Shown: one piece after another, positions 15,606-23,410 of the stretch
Layout of the letters: each line of letters opens with the position of its first letter
How positions within the stretch are numbered: the stretch's first letter is position 1
Assembly (NCBI GenBank): GCA_937901745.1
Contig: CALGSZ010000057.1
Location: forward strand, 1 to 64,000
Source of the DNA: an uncultured Chloroflexota bacterium
Lineage (GTDB): Bacteria; Chloroflexota; Chloroflexia; Thermomicrobiales; UBA6265
Reading direction: 5' to 3'
DNA: 64,000 nt
Translations under genes and position numbers: made by a program
The notes under the pieces: generated by a model
Told to the model about the DNA's origin: nothing
Seen by the model: the letters and a program-made list of their open reading frames with translations, nothing else
Databases searched by the model: none

Positions 15606-17906
15606 CTAGCCTCTTGCAGTGAGGTCGCGGCTTGGCCACCAGTTCCACCGGCCGAGCAGCTGCACGATCGTCGGCACGAGGATCGTACGGGTCACGAATG
15701 TGTCGATCAACACGCCGGCAGCGACGGCGAAGCCGAGCTGGAGCAAGTCGCGCAGCGGGAGGGTCGTCAGCGCGGCGAAGGTGCCGGCCAGGATGATGCC
15801 CGCCGAGGTGATGACGCCACCGGTTCGCTCCAGCGCGTGCTCGGTCGCCTCGCGGAGCGGGCGCTGAGCGGCTTCCTCGCGCAGCCGGGTCATTAGGTAG
15901 ATGCTGTAGTCAACGCCGAGCGCATTGAGGAACACGAAGAGCAAGAATGGGATCGTGCTACCGATGCTCTCGTGACCGAAGATCACGCGGAAAAGGATGA
16001 TGCAGAGTCCGAGCGTCGAGAAATAGGTCAGGACGATCGTCAGGCCAAGGTAGATCGGCGCGATCAGCGAGCGCAGCAGCAGCGCCAGGATCAGCATGAT
16101 CGCGATCAGGATCGCCGGCAGCACCACCCGCGAGTCGCGATTGTTGCCGTCTCGAGTATCGAGGTTTTCCGCGGTGTCGCCGGCGGTGAGGATGGCGACC
16201 GGCTGAACCTCGGAGTCCGCGACCGCCTCACGGGAGACGCGCCGGATCTCCTCGACCGAGTCCATCGCCTCGTCGCCATACGGATTCTCGTTCAGAACGA
16301 CCTCGATCTTGGCAACTGAGCGGTCGGTCGAGAGGAATTCGTCCACCGCCCGCGCCAGCGCTTGCGCCTGACCTGCCTGCTCGCCACCGGCACCGCCTTC
16401 CGGGTTCGCGGCGCTCTCGAGCGCGGCGAGCACCTGATCCGGGCCGAAGTCGGCCCCAACACCAAAGGGATAGGCCGGGCTCCTGACCGAGGCGACGTCC
16501 GAGCGGGCGGCAATTGCCTCGGAGATGGCGCCGATGGCGCTCAGCGCGGGTGCGTCCACCGCCTCCGTACCTGAGGGGAACTCGACGTAAACGCTCGTGG
16601 GAGCGAGGTCACCCGGCGGGAAAGCCTCGCGCAGCGCCATGAATCCCTCGACCGATTCGACATCGCCCGGCAGGCTCTCCAGCGGGTCGTAGCTCGGCCG
16701 GAACAGCGCCATGCCGCCGATCATCAGGACCAGGACGGCCAACGTCGTGACGAGAACCGGCACCGGCCGCCCGAGCACGAAATGCGCGATGCGGTGCCAC
16801 AAGCGGCTCGGCGCGGCCTCGGCGACCTGCGGGTCGTACTTCGGGCTGAAGGGCCAGAATCCCGCGCGACCGAGAATCGCCAGCACGGCGGGAACGAGCG
16901 TCAAGGCGGCCAGGAGCATGACCGCGACCGCGAGGGCAACGACCGGCCCAAGGGAGCGATAGGAGCCGAGGTCGGCGAACAAGAGTAGCAGCGATGCCGC
17001 GATCAGCGTCCCGCCCGCCGACAGGATCGCCTCGCTGACGGCGCCGATAGCGACCTGCATCGCCTTGTGCTTATCCTGGTGTCTTGCCAGCTCTTCCCGG
17101 TAACGCGACGCGATGAAGAGGTAGTAGTCGGTACCCGCGCCGAAGAGGATCACCGTCATGATCCCGGTCGCCTCGCCGCTGACCGGGGTGTCGAGCGCTT
17201 TCAGGATTGCGGCCGCGATACCGCCGCTGAGCTGGAAGACAAACCCGATGATGAGCAGGGGGACGATGGCGATGACCGGCGAGCGGTAGATCAAGATGAG
17301 CAGAAAGAGCACGAGCCCGGCGGTGACCAGAAGGAGGAAGAGGTCGATCTGCCGGAAGACGGACACCAAGTCGGTGAGGAGGCCGCCGGGTCCGCTGACG
17401 CGGATTTGCAGTGACTCCTGCTCGAGCTCGCTCGTGACCTCGCGGATCGCCTTGATCCGGTCAGAGTAGGGTTCCTCGGCCGCCGATCCAGTGATCGTGA
17501 CCACCATCGTCATGGTGGTGTTATCGGGTGAGAGGAGTTCGCTGCGCGCTTGGGGAATGTTGAAGATCGAGACGATCGCCCCGACGTTGCTCTCTGGTTC
17601 TTCCTGCATGGCCGCGATGCGGTCGTAGACTTGCTGGGCGGCGGCCATATCCGCGTCGGTCAGCCCATCGGGATTGCGAAATACGATGATGGCCGGCGTG
17701 CCGGCGACGGCGTAGCGCTCGCGAGCGAGCCGTGCAGCGCGGGTAGACTCGGCGTTGTCAGGCAAGAAGCTGAGCGGATCGTTCTCGGAGATGTCGCTCA
17801 GCGTCGGCGTCAGCGGCGAGATCAAGCCGGCTGCGACCAGCCAGACGAGCAGCACGATCCACTTGCCGCGCGGTGACGCGCTCCAGGAGGTCAACGTTCG
17901 GATCAT
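15606..17906 (-). CDS. MMPL family RND transporter
   Basis: A 766-residue membrane protein with two repeats of one helix, a large external domain and a five-helix bundle, as in MmpL and HAE2-type exporters. The hydrophobic blocks start at residues about 17 and 195-345 in the first half, and about 395 and 590-740 in the second. GTDYYLFIASRYREEL and GVDYSIYLMTRLREE are the family motifs with Asp-Tyr pairs on the proton-relay helices. It probably exports lipids or hydrophobic drugs. Start has AAAGGTG eight bases upstream. It is divergent from a TetR regulator whose likely operator lies in its promoter spacer. Confidence 0.9.
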   Translation of the reverse strand: MIRTLTSWSASPRGKWIVLLVWLVAAGLISPLTPTLSDISENDPLSFLPDNAESTRAARLARERYAVAGTPAIIVFRNPDGLTDADMAAAQQVYDRIAAMQEEPESNVGAIVSIFNIPQARSELLSPDNTTMTMVVTITGSAAEEPYSDRIKAIREVTSELEQESLQIRVSGPGGLLTDLVSVFRQIDLFLLLVTAGLVLFLLILIYRSPVIAIVPLLIIGFVFQLSGGIAAAILKALDTPVSGEATGIMTVILFGAGTDYYLFIASRYREELARHQDKHKAMQVAIGAVSEAILSAGGTLIAASLLLLFADLGSYRSLGPVVALAVAVMLLAALTLVPAVLAILGRAGFWPFSPKYDPQVAEAAPSRLWHRIAHFVLGRPVPVLVTTLAVLVLMIGGMALFRPSYDPLESLPGDVESVEGFMALREAFPPGDLAPTSVYVEFPSGTEAVDAPALSAIGAISEAIAARSDVASVRSPAYPFGVGADFGPDQVLAALESAANPEGGAGGEQAGQAQALARAVDEFLSTDRSVAKIEVVLNENPYGDEAMDSVEEIRRVSREAVADSEVQPVAILTAGDTAENLDTRDGNNRDSRVVLPAILIAIMLILALLLRSLIAPIYLGLTIVLTYFSTLGLCIILFRVIFGHESIGSTIPFLLFVFLNALGVDYSIYLMTRLREEAAQRPLREATEHALERTGGVITSAGIILAGTFAALTTLPLRDLLQLGFAVAAGVLIDTFVTRTILVPTIVQLLGRWNWWPSRDLTARG

Positions 17907-17988
17907 TCAGCGAGCACCTTTCATGGGTGGGTCACGTCAGCGCCGCAGGGCAGCCGATAGCCCGCGCTAGGCAGCGGACGCGCCGGTA

Positions 17989-18017
17989 ATTTTTGCGACG
18001 ATGCGTCGCTTTGTCAA
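17989..18017 (-). promoter_or_regulatory. mmpL promoter
   Basis: On the minus strand TTGACA (18012-18017), a 17-base spacer and AAAAAT (17989-17994). The spacer contains the palindrome 17995-18009. Confidence 0.5.
17995..18009. promoter_or_regulatory. Candidate TetR operator
   Basis: GCGACG-ATG-CGTCGC is a perfect six-base inverted repeat with a three-base centre. It fills the spacer of the mmpL promoter and abuts the -35 of the tetR promoter, so one bound dimer could repress both genes. Confidence 0.6.
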
Positions 18018-18038
18018 GACGAGTTGTTGTGCTAAGCT
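18011..18038 (+). promoter_or_regulatory. tetR promoter, nearly leaderless
   Basis: TTGTCA (18011-18016), a 16-base spacer ending in TGC and TAAGCT (18033-18038) give an extended -10 promoter. The predicted start is two or three bases before the ATG at 18048, so the mRNA would be almost leaderless; indeed no Shine-Dalgarno site precedes this ATG. Confidence 0.45.
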
Positions 18039-18047
18039 GATGCCGTT

Positions 18048-18662
18048 ATGCCTCGTATCCGGGATTCCACGATTCAAGCGCACCGGCGCCAGGTGGAGAA
18101 CGCGATTCTCGACGCCTGGGGTAGTCTGATCGAAGATCACTCATACGCCGAGATCACGATGGCGATGGTCGCCGAGCGGGCGGGCATCGCGCGGAACACG
18201 ATCTACGGCTACTACCCCGACAAGGGCCACCTGATGCTGGCGCATCTCGAGCGAGAGGTGAGCCGCTTCTTGGACGCCGTTACCGCCGCCGTGGATGAGG
18301 CGGTCGGCGCGGTGGCCCGGCTGCGAGTTGTTTTCGAGCACCATGCCCACTATTTCGCTACCCACGCGGGCTCTCGCCACGAGATCGGTGAGGTGATGGG
18401 GCCGGAGGGGTACCGCCAGTTCATGGCGCACTTCACGCCCCTGCACAAGCTGGTCAGGCGGATCGTCCGGGAAGGCAAGTACGAGGGCGTGTTTCGCGAT
18501 GTCGATCCCGAGGCGGTCACGCCCTTGATTCTCGCCACGATCGCCGTCTACCGCGTGCCGCTCGCGACCGGCGAAATCGCGCCGGAGCAGGCAGCGGCCA
18601 ATGCACTCGATTTCACGCTGCACGGCTTAGTTGCGCATGCGCGCCCGAGCCGCGAGGATTGA
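18048..18662 (+). CDS. TetR/AcrR family transcriptional regulator
   Basis: A 204-residue regulator. The N-terminal helix-turn-helix (about 14-60) reads AILDAWGSLIEDHSYAEITMAMVAERAGIARNTIYGYYPDK, a clear TetR_N pattern. The rest is helical ligand domain with several His (FEHHAHYFATHAGSRHE). It is divergent from the MMPL exporter 141 bases away, the normal arrangement of a local efflux repressor. Confidence 0.9.
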   Translation: MPRIRDSTIQAHRRQVENAILDAWGSLIEDHSYAEITMAMVAERAGIARNTIYGYYPDKGHLMLAHLEREVSRFLDAVTAAVDEAVGAVARLRVVFEHHAHYFATHAGSRHEIGEVMGPEGYRQFMAHFTPLHKLVRRIVREGKYEGVFRDVDPEAVTPLILATIAVYRVPLATGEIAPEQAAANALDFTLHGLVAHARPSRED

Positions 18663-18712
18663 GCGCTTGGTGAGATTGGGCAGGTTCCCTTTCGGTTGCG
18701 CCGAAACGCGTG

Positions 18713-18742
18713 ACCGCGCCTGGTAACGCCGCCAGGCGCGGT
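18713..18742. terminator. Bidirectional terminator hairpin
   Basis: ACCGCGCCTGG (18713-18723) pairs perfectly with CCAGGCGCGGT (18732-18742) around an eight-base loop, between the convergent tetR and sugar isomerase genes. No strong T tract follows. Confidence 0.65.
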
Positions 18743-18787
18743 TCGTACATTGATTCACTCGTCAGATTGGCCCGGGAAAGCTCGCGA

Positions 18788-19687
18788 TCAGATCTTGAAC
18801 AGCCCCCGCAGGAATTCGGCGTTCCGCCGGTTGAGCTCCCACGGCGCGGGATCGTTCGGATGCATGATCCGGTCCTGCTCGGCGACGACCCATCCGCGGT
18901 AATCGCAGGCGGCCAGCCCGCGCTTGAGCCCCTGCCAGTCAACGATCCCCTGGCCGAGCGGTGCGTAGAGCCCTGCCTCAACCGCCTCGTCGTAGGTCAG
19001 GGCGCCGGAGCGTAGCTTCTCCAGCACGCCGCCATCAACATCCTTCGCGTGGACGTGGCGCAGTCGCCCGCACTCTCGCTCGAGGAGCGCGATCGGGTCG
19101 CTGCCGCCGATGCGGATATGCCCGGTGTCGAGGCAAAGGTAGATCGGGTCGCCCTCGGTCAGGTCGAGGATGCGCCGGATTTCGGAGCCACTTTCGATGT
19201 GACCGCCGACGTGTGGGTGGATGGCGACGATCAACCCGTACTCTGAGGCAATCGCCGCTATGGCGAGGAGCGTCTGCCTCGCTTGCTGCCACTCCTCATC
19301 GCTCCACCACGCGTCGGGTCGCTCATCCACGCGGGCGACGACCGCCATTCGCTCGGGCGTGATCAGGTCGCTGATCAGAATGACCGACGCTCCGCCCGCT
19401 TGCAGGATTCCGCAGACTGTTCGCAGCTCCTCGGTCGCGGCGTCCGAGAGAGGACGAGCGAGATCGACTTGGTGCCAGGTCGTAACAAGCGCCAGGTTTC
19501 GGGCCTTGAAGCGAGGCAAGACTTGCTCGGCGGTGTTGCCGAAGAATCCGTACGTGCCCAGTTCGCAGCCTTCATACCCGGCTTCCGCGATTGCGTCCAG
19601 CACGCGCTCTGGATCGGGATTTTGCGGATCGAGCGGGCCAACTCCCCAGTTGATTGGCGCCGATGCCAATCGAAGCACCTGCTCCAT
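18788..19687 (-). CDS. Sugar phosphate isomerase/epimerase family protein (TIM barrel)
   Basis: A 299-residue AP-endonuclease-2-like TIM barrel, as in IolE (inosose dehydratase) and hydroxypyruvate isomerase-type enzymes. Metal-site features are Glu in GYEGCELGTYG, His in VAIHPHVGGHIES, Asp and His in CLDTGHIRIGG, His in RHVHAKDVDGG and Glu in VVAEQDR near the end. APINWGVGPL at the N-terminus recalls IolE. ATG at 19687 has GGAGGA about 12 bases upstream; the in-frame ATG at 19738 adds a Pro/Arg-rich stretch that looks untranslated. It may act on a sugar or inositol intermediate. Confidence 0.82.
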   Translation of the reverse strand: MEQVLRLASAPINWGVGPLDPQNPDPERVLDAIAEAGYEGCELGTYGFFGNTAEQVLPRFKARNLALVTTWHQVDLARPLSDAATEELRTVCGILQAGGASVILISDLITPERMAVVARVDERPDAWWSDEEWQQARQTLLAIAAIASEYGLIVAIHPHVGGHIESGSEIRRILDLTEGDPIYLCLDTGHIRIGGSDPIALLERECGRLRHVHAKDVDGGVLEKLRSGALTYDEAVEAGLYAPLGQGIVDWQGLKRGLAACDYRGWVVAEQDRIMHPNDPAPWELNRRNAEFLRGLFKI

Positions 19688-19798
19688 CTCGTGCGACACT
19701 CCTCCCTGGCGCCGCGTGCGCGGCCGCGGACGGTTCAACTGTGTGGTGCTGAAATGAAACCGCAGACGCCAGCCGGCCGCAAGGGGGAAAGCGGCAAA

Positions 19799-20356
19799 TT
19801 ACGCGGAGCGCGTGTGCGGTCGCGTCACCAAAGGGCGAGGCCGGAACATCGCGCGGACGGCGGCTGTCAGCGCCGCGGCGTCGGCGAAGCGTCCCACGGC
19901 CTCATAGGCTTCGACCGCGGCCTGGTGCGCTTGCTGGGAGAGGCGCCAGAAACCGGGAAGCGTCGACAAGTCGAGTGAAGGATCGAGCGTCACCGCCTGG
20001 GTGAAATCCTCCCGTGCGGCGTCAATTTGGCCGTCGCGCGCTCGAGCCAGACCACGATGCGCGATTGCCCACGCCCGCCGCTGCTCTGGCGTGCGCTCGG
20101 CGAAGTCCGGCGTGGACGGTCGAAGACGCGCGGCGAGGCTGCGGAAAGCCGGACGCGTGCCCCGCGGTTTCGTCTCCTGCGCTGGCTCTACGCTGGCGGT
20201 CCAGACGCCCGCCGCGTCCGGCGTGGCCAGCGTCGGCCCAAGCTGAGGAAACCATGCTCGCTGTGCGCGCCGCCGCCGAACGAGCCGTGTAACTCTTGTC
20301 AGCAGCGCTTGCCCGGTATCCTCCAAGACCGCGAAGGCGGGCTCCGAGATGACCAT
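19799..20356 (-). CDS. Small TPR-like protein
   Basis: A 185-residue protein of unknown function. The C-terminal half has two helix-turn-helix repeats of TPR type: RAWAIAHRGLARARDGQIDAAREDF then AVTLDPSL, and later AAVEAYEAVGRFADAAAL. The N-terminal half is basic (VTRLVRRRRAQRAW) and low in structure. The ATG at 20356 follows GGAGGA by four bases, which supports translation. It lies alone between the isomerase and the Sir2 gene. Confidence 0.6.
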   Translation of the reverse strand: MVISEPAFAVLEDTGQALLTRVTRLVRRRRAQRAWFPQLGPTLATPDAAGVWTASVEPAQETKPRGTRPAFRSLAARLRPSTPDFAERTPEQRRAWAIAHRGLARARDGQIDAAREDFTQAVTLDPSLDLSTLPGFWRLSQQAHQAAVEAYEAVGRFADAAALTAAVRAMFRPRPLVTRPHTRSA

Positions 20357-20543
20357 TGTCTCCTCCAGCTCGACTCGCATGCTCTCCGCGGAGCACTGCC
20401 GGCGCCTCGTCTAAGGTCGTAGCGGGACGAGAGGGGCAGGCAGACGACCGCGTGTGTCTCACCTGTCCGTTCACTATGGGGCAAGACTGCGGGGGCTTTG
20501 ATCCTATCACGCTTGCTGTCCGTACACAAGACGGAACAGCGTG

Positions 20544-20557
20544 CGAACATGTGTTCT
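20544..20557. promoter_or_regulatory. LexA-like SOS box upstream of the Sir2 gene
   Basis: CGAACATGTGTTCT matches 13 of 14 positions of the Gram-positive LexA consensus CGAACRNRYGTTYG, with a perfect GAACA/TGTTC core. It lies 66 bases before the ATG at 20623. Confidence 0.5.
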
Positions 20558-20622
20558 CCTGTCATTCCAGACGCCGCCGCGTCAGAATCCGTCATGCGCG
20601 CAGTTTGGAAGGGAGCGTGCCG

Positions 20623-21465
20623 ATGGTGGAGCAAGACTTGGAGATGGTGGACGGCGCGGCGAGCAATCCGGGCCTGCTTGCATTGATCGAGGTTGCTCGC
20701 GCCGCGCGCGAGATCGTGGCGTTCACGGGAGCCGGGATCAGCACGGAGTCGGGCATCCCTGACTACCGTGGCGAAGGCCGCGACACGCGCGGCCCGAAGG
20801 TGCCGAGTGCGGCCGAGTTTCGGCGGAATCCCGAGGTGCGCCGCGCCTACTGGGAGAGCCGCCGGACTCGCTATCCTGAGATGCGCGCCACTGCGCCGAA
20901 CGCCGGCCACCTGGCGCTCGCGGTCCTCGAGCGGGCCGGTCTGGTCAAGGCGATCATCACGCAGAACATTGACGGGCTCCACCAGGCGGCCGGCAGCGAC
21001 CCGAGCCGGGTCGTCGAGTTGCACGGCACCACGCACGTCGTTCGCTGCCTGGACTGCGGCACGACCTGGGACGCCCAGGTGATTCACGAGCGGCTGGAGA
21101 ACGGCGAGACGGTGCCAGCGTGCGACCGGTGCGGGGGGCCGCTGCGGGCGGCGACGGTGCTCTTCGGTGAGTCGGTGCCGCGAGAGGCGCTCGACCGCGC
21201 CATCGAATTGGCGAAGTCGTGCGACATGATGCTCGTCGTCGGCACCTCGCTGGTCGTGAATCCCGCCGCCAAGATCCCGCTGATCGCCAAGCGAAGTGGC
21301 GCCCGCCTCGCGATCGTCAACCGCACACTGACTCCTCTTGACGCGCTGGCCGATGTGCGGATCATGGGGGAGTCAGGACCAACCCTGTCCGCTCTCGCTA
21401 CCGCGCTCCTTGGTCCTGAAACGTCGCACGTTCTTCAATCGCGGCCATCAGATCGGGACGCGTGA
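20623..21465 (+). CDS. NAD-dependent protein deacylase, Sir2 family
   Basis: A 280-residue sirtuin that removes acyl groups from lysine with NAD. The NAD motif is AFTGAGISTESGIPDYRG, followed by TQNIDGLHQAAG, the catalytic His in VVELHGT and a zinc ribbon with CLDC and CDRC, then VVGTSLVVNPAA. All canonical residues are present. ATG 20623 has GGAAGGGAG upstream; the open frame extends further upstream but without family similarity. The 3' end overlaps the convergent M50 gene by 68 bases. Confidence 0.92.
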   Translation: MVEQDLEMVDGAASNPGLLALIEVARAAREIVAFTGAGISTESGIPDYRGEGRDTRGPKVPSAAEFRRNPEVRRAYWESRRTRYPEMRATAPNAGHLALAVLERAGLVKAIITQNIDGLHQAAGSDPSRVVELHGTTHVVRCLDCGTTWDAQVIHERLENGETVPACDRCGGPLRAATVLFGESVPREALDRAIELAKSCDMMLVVGTSLVVNPAAKIPLIAKRSGARLAIVNRTLTPLDALADVRIMGESGPTLSALATALLGPETSHVLQSRPSDRDA

Positions 21466-22528
21466 CGACGCCGAGATAGCGCTGCTGCTCGACCACGGCC
21501 GCGGCGTCAGCCCGGCCAGCAAGCCGGACCAGTGCCTCGGCGACTGTGATCTCCGCTGGCAGGTGTGGCAGGTCGTGCAGCGGCTTCATGATGGCGCGGA
21601 CGGGGATCTGGTCCCACTCGGTGCGCCGCGTGCCGCGTAGCTCGTTGAGCCGCAAGATGCCGATGGGCGCGTTGTCGTCCACGACGAGCAGAAACAATTC
21701 CGGCGGATCGGCCAGGAGCCGATCGACCGCGTCCGCGACGGAGGTTTCCGCCGGGATGCGGATGGGACGTGGCAGCGCCTCGCGCAGGGTGATCGCGGGG
21801 CCGATCGTCTGCCAGCGCGCTTGCCGCCAGCCCTTGTGCGCCGCGTCGAAGAGCTGGAGCCCGGCCACGCCGACGCCGAGACCCCAATACGGCTCGCCGG
21901 CCTTGCCAAAGATCAGCGCCAGACCAACGATCGCAAGCGCGGCCGCGACGGCGTGCGCGTAGAGTGCTGCCAGGCGCGTCGCGGCCACGATGTCGTCGGT
22001 TAGGTACCACATCCAGGCGCGGAAGATGCGCCCGCCGTCCAAGGGGAGCCCTGGCATCGCGTTCATCGCCGTGAGCGCGAGCAGGGCAATAGTCAGCGTT
22101 TTCAGGAGGTGATGGGCCGGACTGCCGGAGTCGCGCGTCAGCGCCATCCCGCCGCTGACGGTGCCCGCCGCTACGCCCAGGGCGATGAGCGCCGCCAGCG
22201 CCCCAAAGACTTCGGAGCGGGGCGTGTTTGCCGCTTCGGGCGCCTCGGGGAAGGTGCCGAAGAGCGCCAGCTCCACCGTCCGGCGCGAGCGGTCGGATCC
22301 TCGCCACAGCCGCTGGCGGATCGCCTCATGCCCGATGAGTGTCGCCAGGAAAATCACGCCGGCCGCGGCGGCGGTCAGCGTCCAGGCAAGGCGATGAGTA
22401 TTCGCGTCCGTCTCAGCACCGAGCTGATCGAGGACACCACCGGCAACGACGAGCAGGACCGTCAGGCAGCTCAACCGCGCCGCGAATGTGAGCCCGAGAA
22501 CGCTGAGCGTCAAGCGGGGGTCGAACAC
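21398..22528 (-). CDS. M50 site-2-protease-like membrane protein with CBS domains, degenerate zinc motif
   Basis: A 376-residue protein. Residues 10-230 hold about six hydrophobic helices; 240-376 form a CBS pair (PAETSVADAVDRLLAD and PAEITVAEALVRLAG). In site-2 proteases HExxH binds zinc with an Asp in a later PxxDGG motif. Here the equivalent reads H67-E68-A-I-R71, so the second His is Arg, while MPGLPLDGGRIF (Asp164) is kept. The protein may be an inactive homologue or use another ligand. It is convergent with Sir2 and shares 68 bases with it. Confidence 0.8.
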   Translation of the reverse strand: MFDPRLTLSVLGLTFAARLSCLTVLLVVAGGVLDQLGAETDANTHRLAWTLTAAAAGVIFLATLIGHEAIRQRLWRGSDRSRRTVELALFGTFPEAPEAANTPRSEVFGALAALIALGVAAGTVSGGMALTRDSGSPAHHLLKTLTIALLALTAMNAMPGLPLDGGRIFRAWMWYLTDDIVAATRLAALYAHAVAAALAIVGLALIFGKAGEPYWGLGVGVAGLQLFDAAHKGWRQARWQTIGPAITLREALPRPIRIPAETSVADAVDRLLADPPELFLLVVDDNAPIGILRLNELRGTRRTEWDQIPVRAIMKPLHDLPHLPAEITVAEALVRLAGRADAAAVVEQQRYLGVVTRPDLMAAIEERATFQDQGAR

Positions 22529-22576
22529 GGGCGCTCGGCGGGGGCCGCCGCGGTGCGGCCAGCAGCGGGCCGGAGC

Positions 22577-22870
22577 CTAGAGCCGCTGATACTCTTCGAG
22601 ATCGAGGACGAAGACTGTGGCAGCGGCGGGCGGAGTCATGCCTGCTTCCTCCTCGACTGGTGGAGCGCCAGTTCGCGTGTGCTGGCGGATCAGGTCAAGC
22701 ACGCGATCGACTTGATCCTCGTCGGCACCGATCATTAGCGTCGTGTTGCCGCGCCGCAAGAATCCGCCGGTGCTCGCGAGACGCGTGGCGCGGAAATCCT
22801 CTTCGAGGAGCGCATCTACAACAGCATCGGCGTCCTCGTTCTGCACGACCGCAATGATCAACTTCATCAT
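22577..22870 (-). CDS. Cyclic-di-AMP receptor-like PII-fold protein (DarA/YaaQ family)
   Basis: A 97-residue PII-like protein. It begins MMKLIIAVVQNEDADAVVDAL and continues with FRATRLASTGGFLRRGNTTLMIG, the pattern of DarA/PstA (YaaQ), which binds c-di-AMP at the trimer interface. Length is slightly under the Bacillus protein. The double ATG at 22865-22870 is the expected family start; an earlier ATG at 22894 has a ribosome site too close. The gene lies between M50 and ruvX and is likely soluble. Binding of c-di-AMP is family knowledge. Confidence 0.85.
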   Translation of the reverse strand: MMKLIIAVVQNEDADAVVDALLEEDFRATRLASTGGFLRRGNTTLMIGADEDQVDRVLDLIRQHTRTGAPPVEEEAGMTPPAAATVFVLDLEEYQRL

Positions 22871-22942
22871 GCCGCTAACCCCGCCACTTCCCATCTCCTT
22901 GCCGGTATGGCGCGATATAGTATCGCTCTGGATTGATCCGCG

Positions 22943-23398
22943 CTAGTCTGCCGACCGTCCAGATCGGGCCCGCCGCGCATCTAGATAACCCTGAAGCATG
23001 ACCGCGGCTGCTACGGCGTCCACCTGCGCCTTCCGGTCACTGCGCGATGCGCCGGATTCGATCAGAGACCGTTCAGCGATCGTCGTTGTCAGCCGCTCAT
23101 CCCAATACTCAAGGGGCAACCCCAGGTCCGCCGCCAGCGCGTCCGCGTACGCTCGTGTCTCGGCTGCCTGCGGCCCTTCCCGTCCGGAGAGACCTCGGGG
23201 CAGACCGACGACGAGCCTCGCGACGCCGTACCGCGCGATCAAATCTCGCAATTCCGCCTGCTCGCGTCGTCCGCGCTCGACGACGCCGACGGGCGACGCG
23301 ATGATGCCGAGCTCGTCGCTCACCGCAACGCCGATCCGGCGCTCTCCGACGTCCAATCCCAGGACGCGCTGGTGGATTTCAGGAGATGGCCGGACCAT
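22943..23398 (-). CDS. ruvX: Holliday junction resolvase-like RuvX (YqgF)
   Basis: A 151-residue RNase-H-fold nuclease. N-terminal LGLDVGERRIGVAVSD carries the first catalytic Asp, VVGLPRGLSGREGPQA is the second motif, and EYWDERLTT and DAVAAAVMLQGYL supply the remaining acidic residues. YqgF proteins act in pre-16S rRNA 5' processing and have been proposed as resolvases. It sits in the alaS to ruvX cluster, a linkage kept in many bacteria. Confidence 0.9.
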   Translation of the reverse strand: MVRPSPEIHQRVLGLDVGERRIGVAVSDELGIIASPVGVVERGRREQAELRDLIARYGVARLVVGLPRGLSGREGPQAAETRAYADALAADLGLPLEYWDERLTTTIAERSLIESGASRSDRKAQVDAVAAAVMLQGYLDARRARSGRSAD

Positions 23399-23410
23399 GG
23401 ACTCCTCCCC

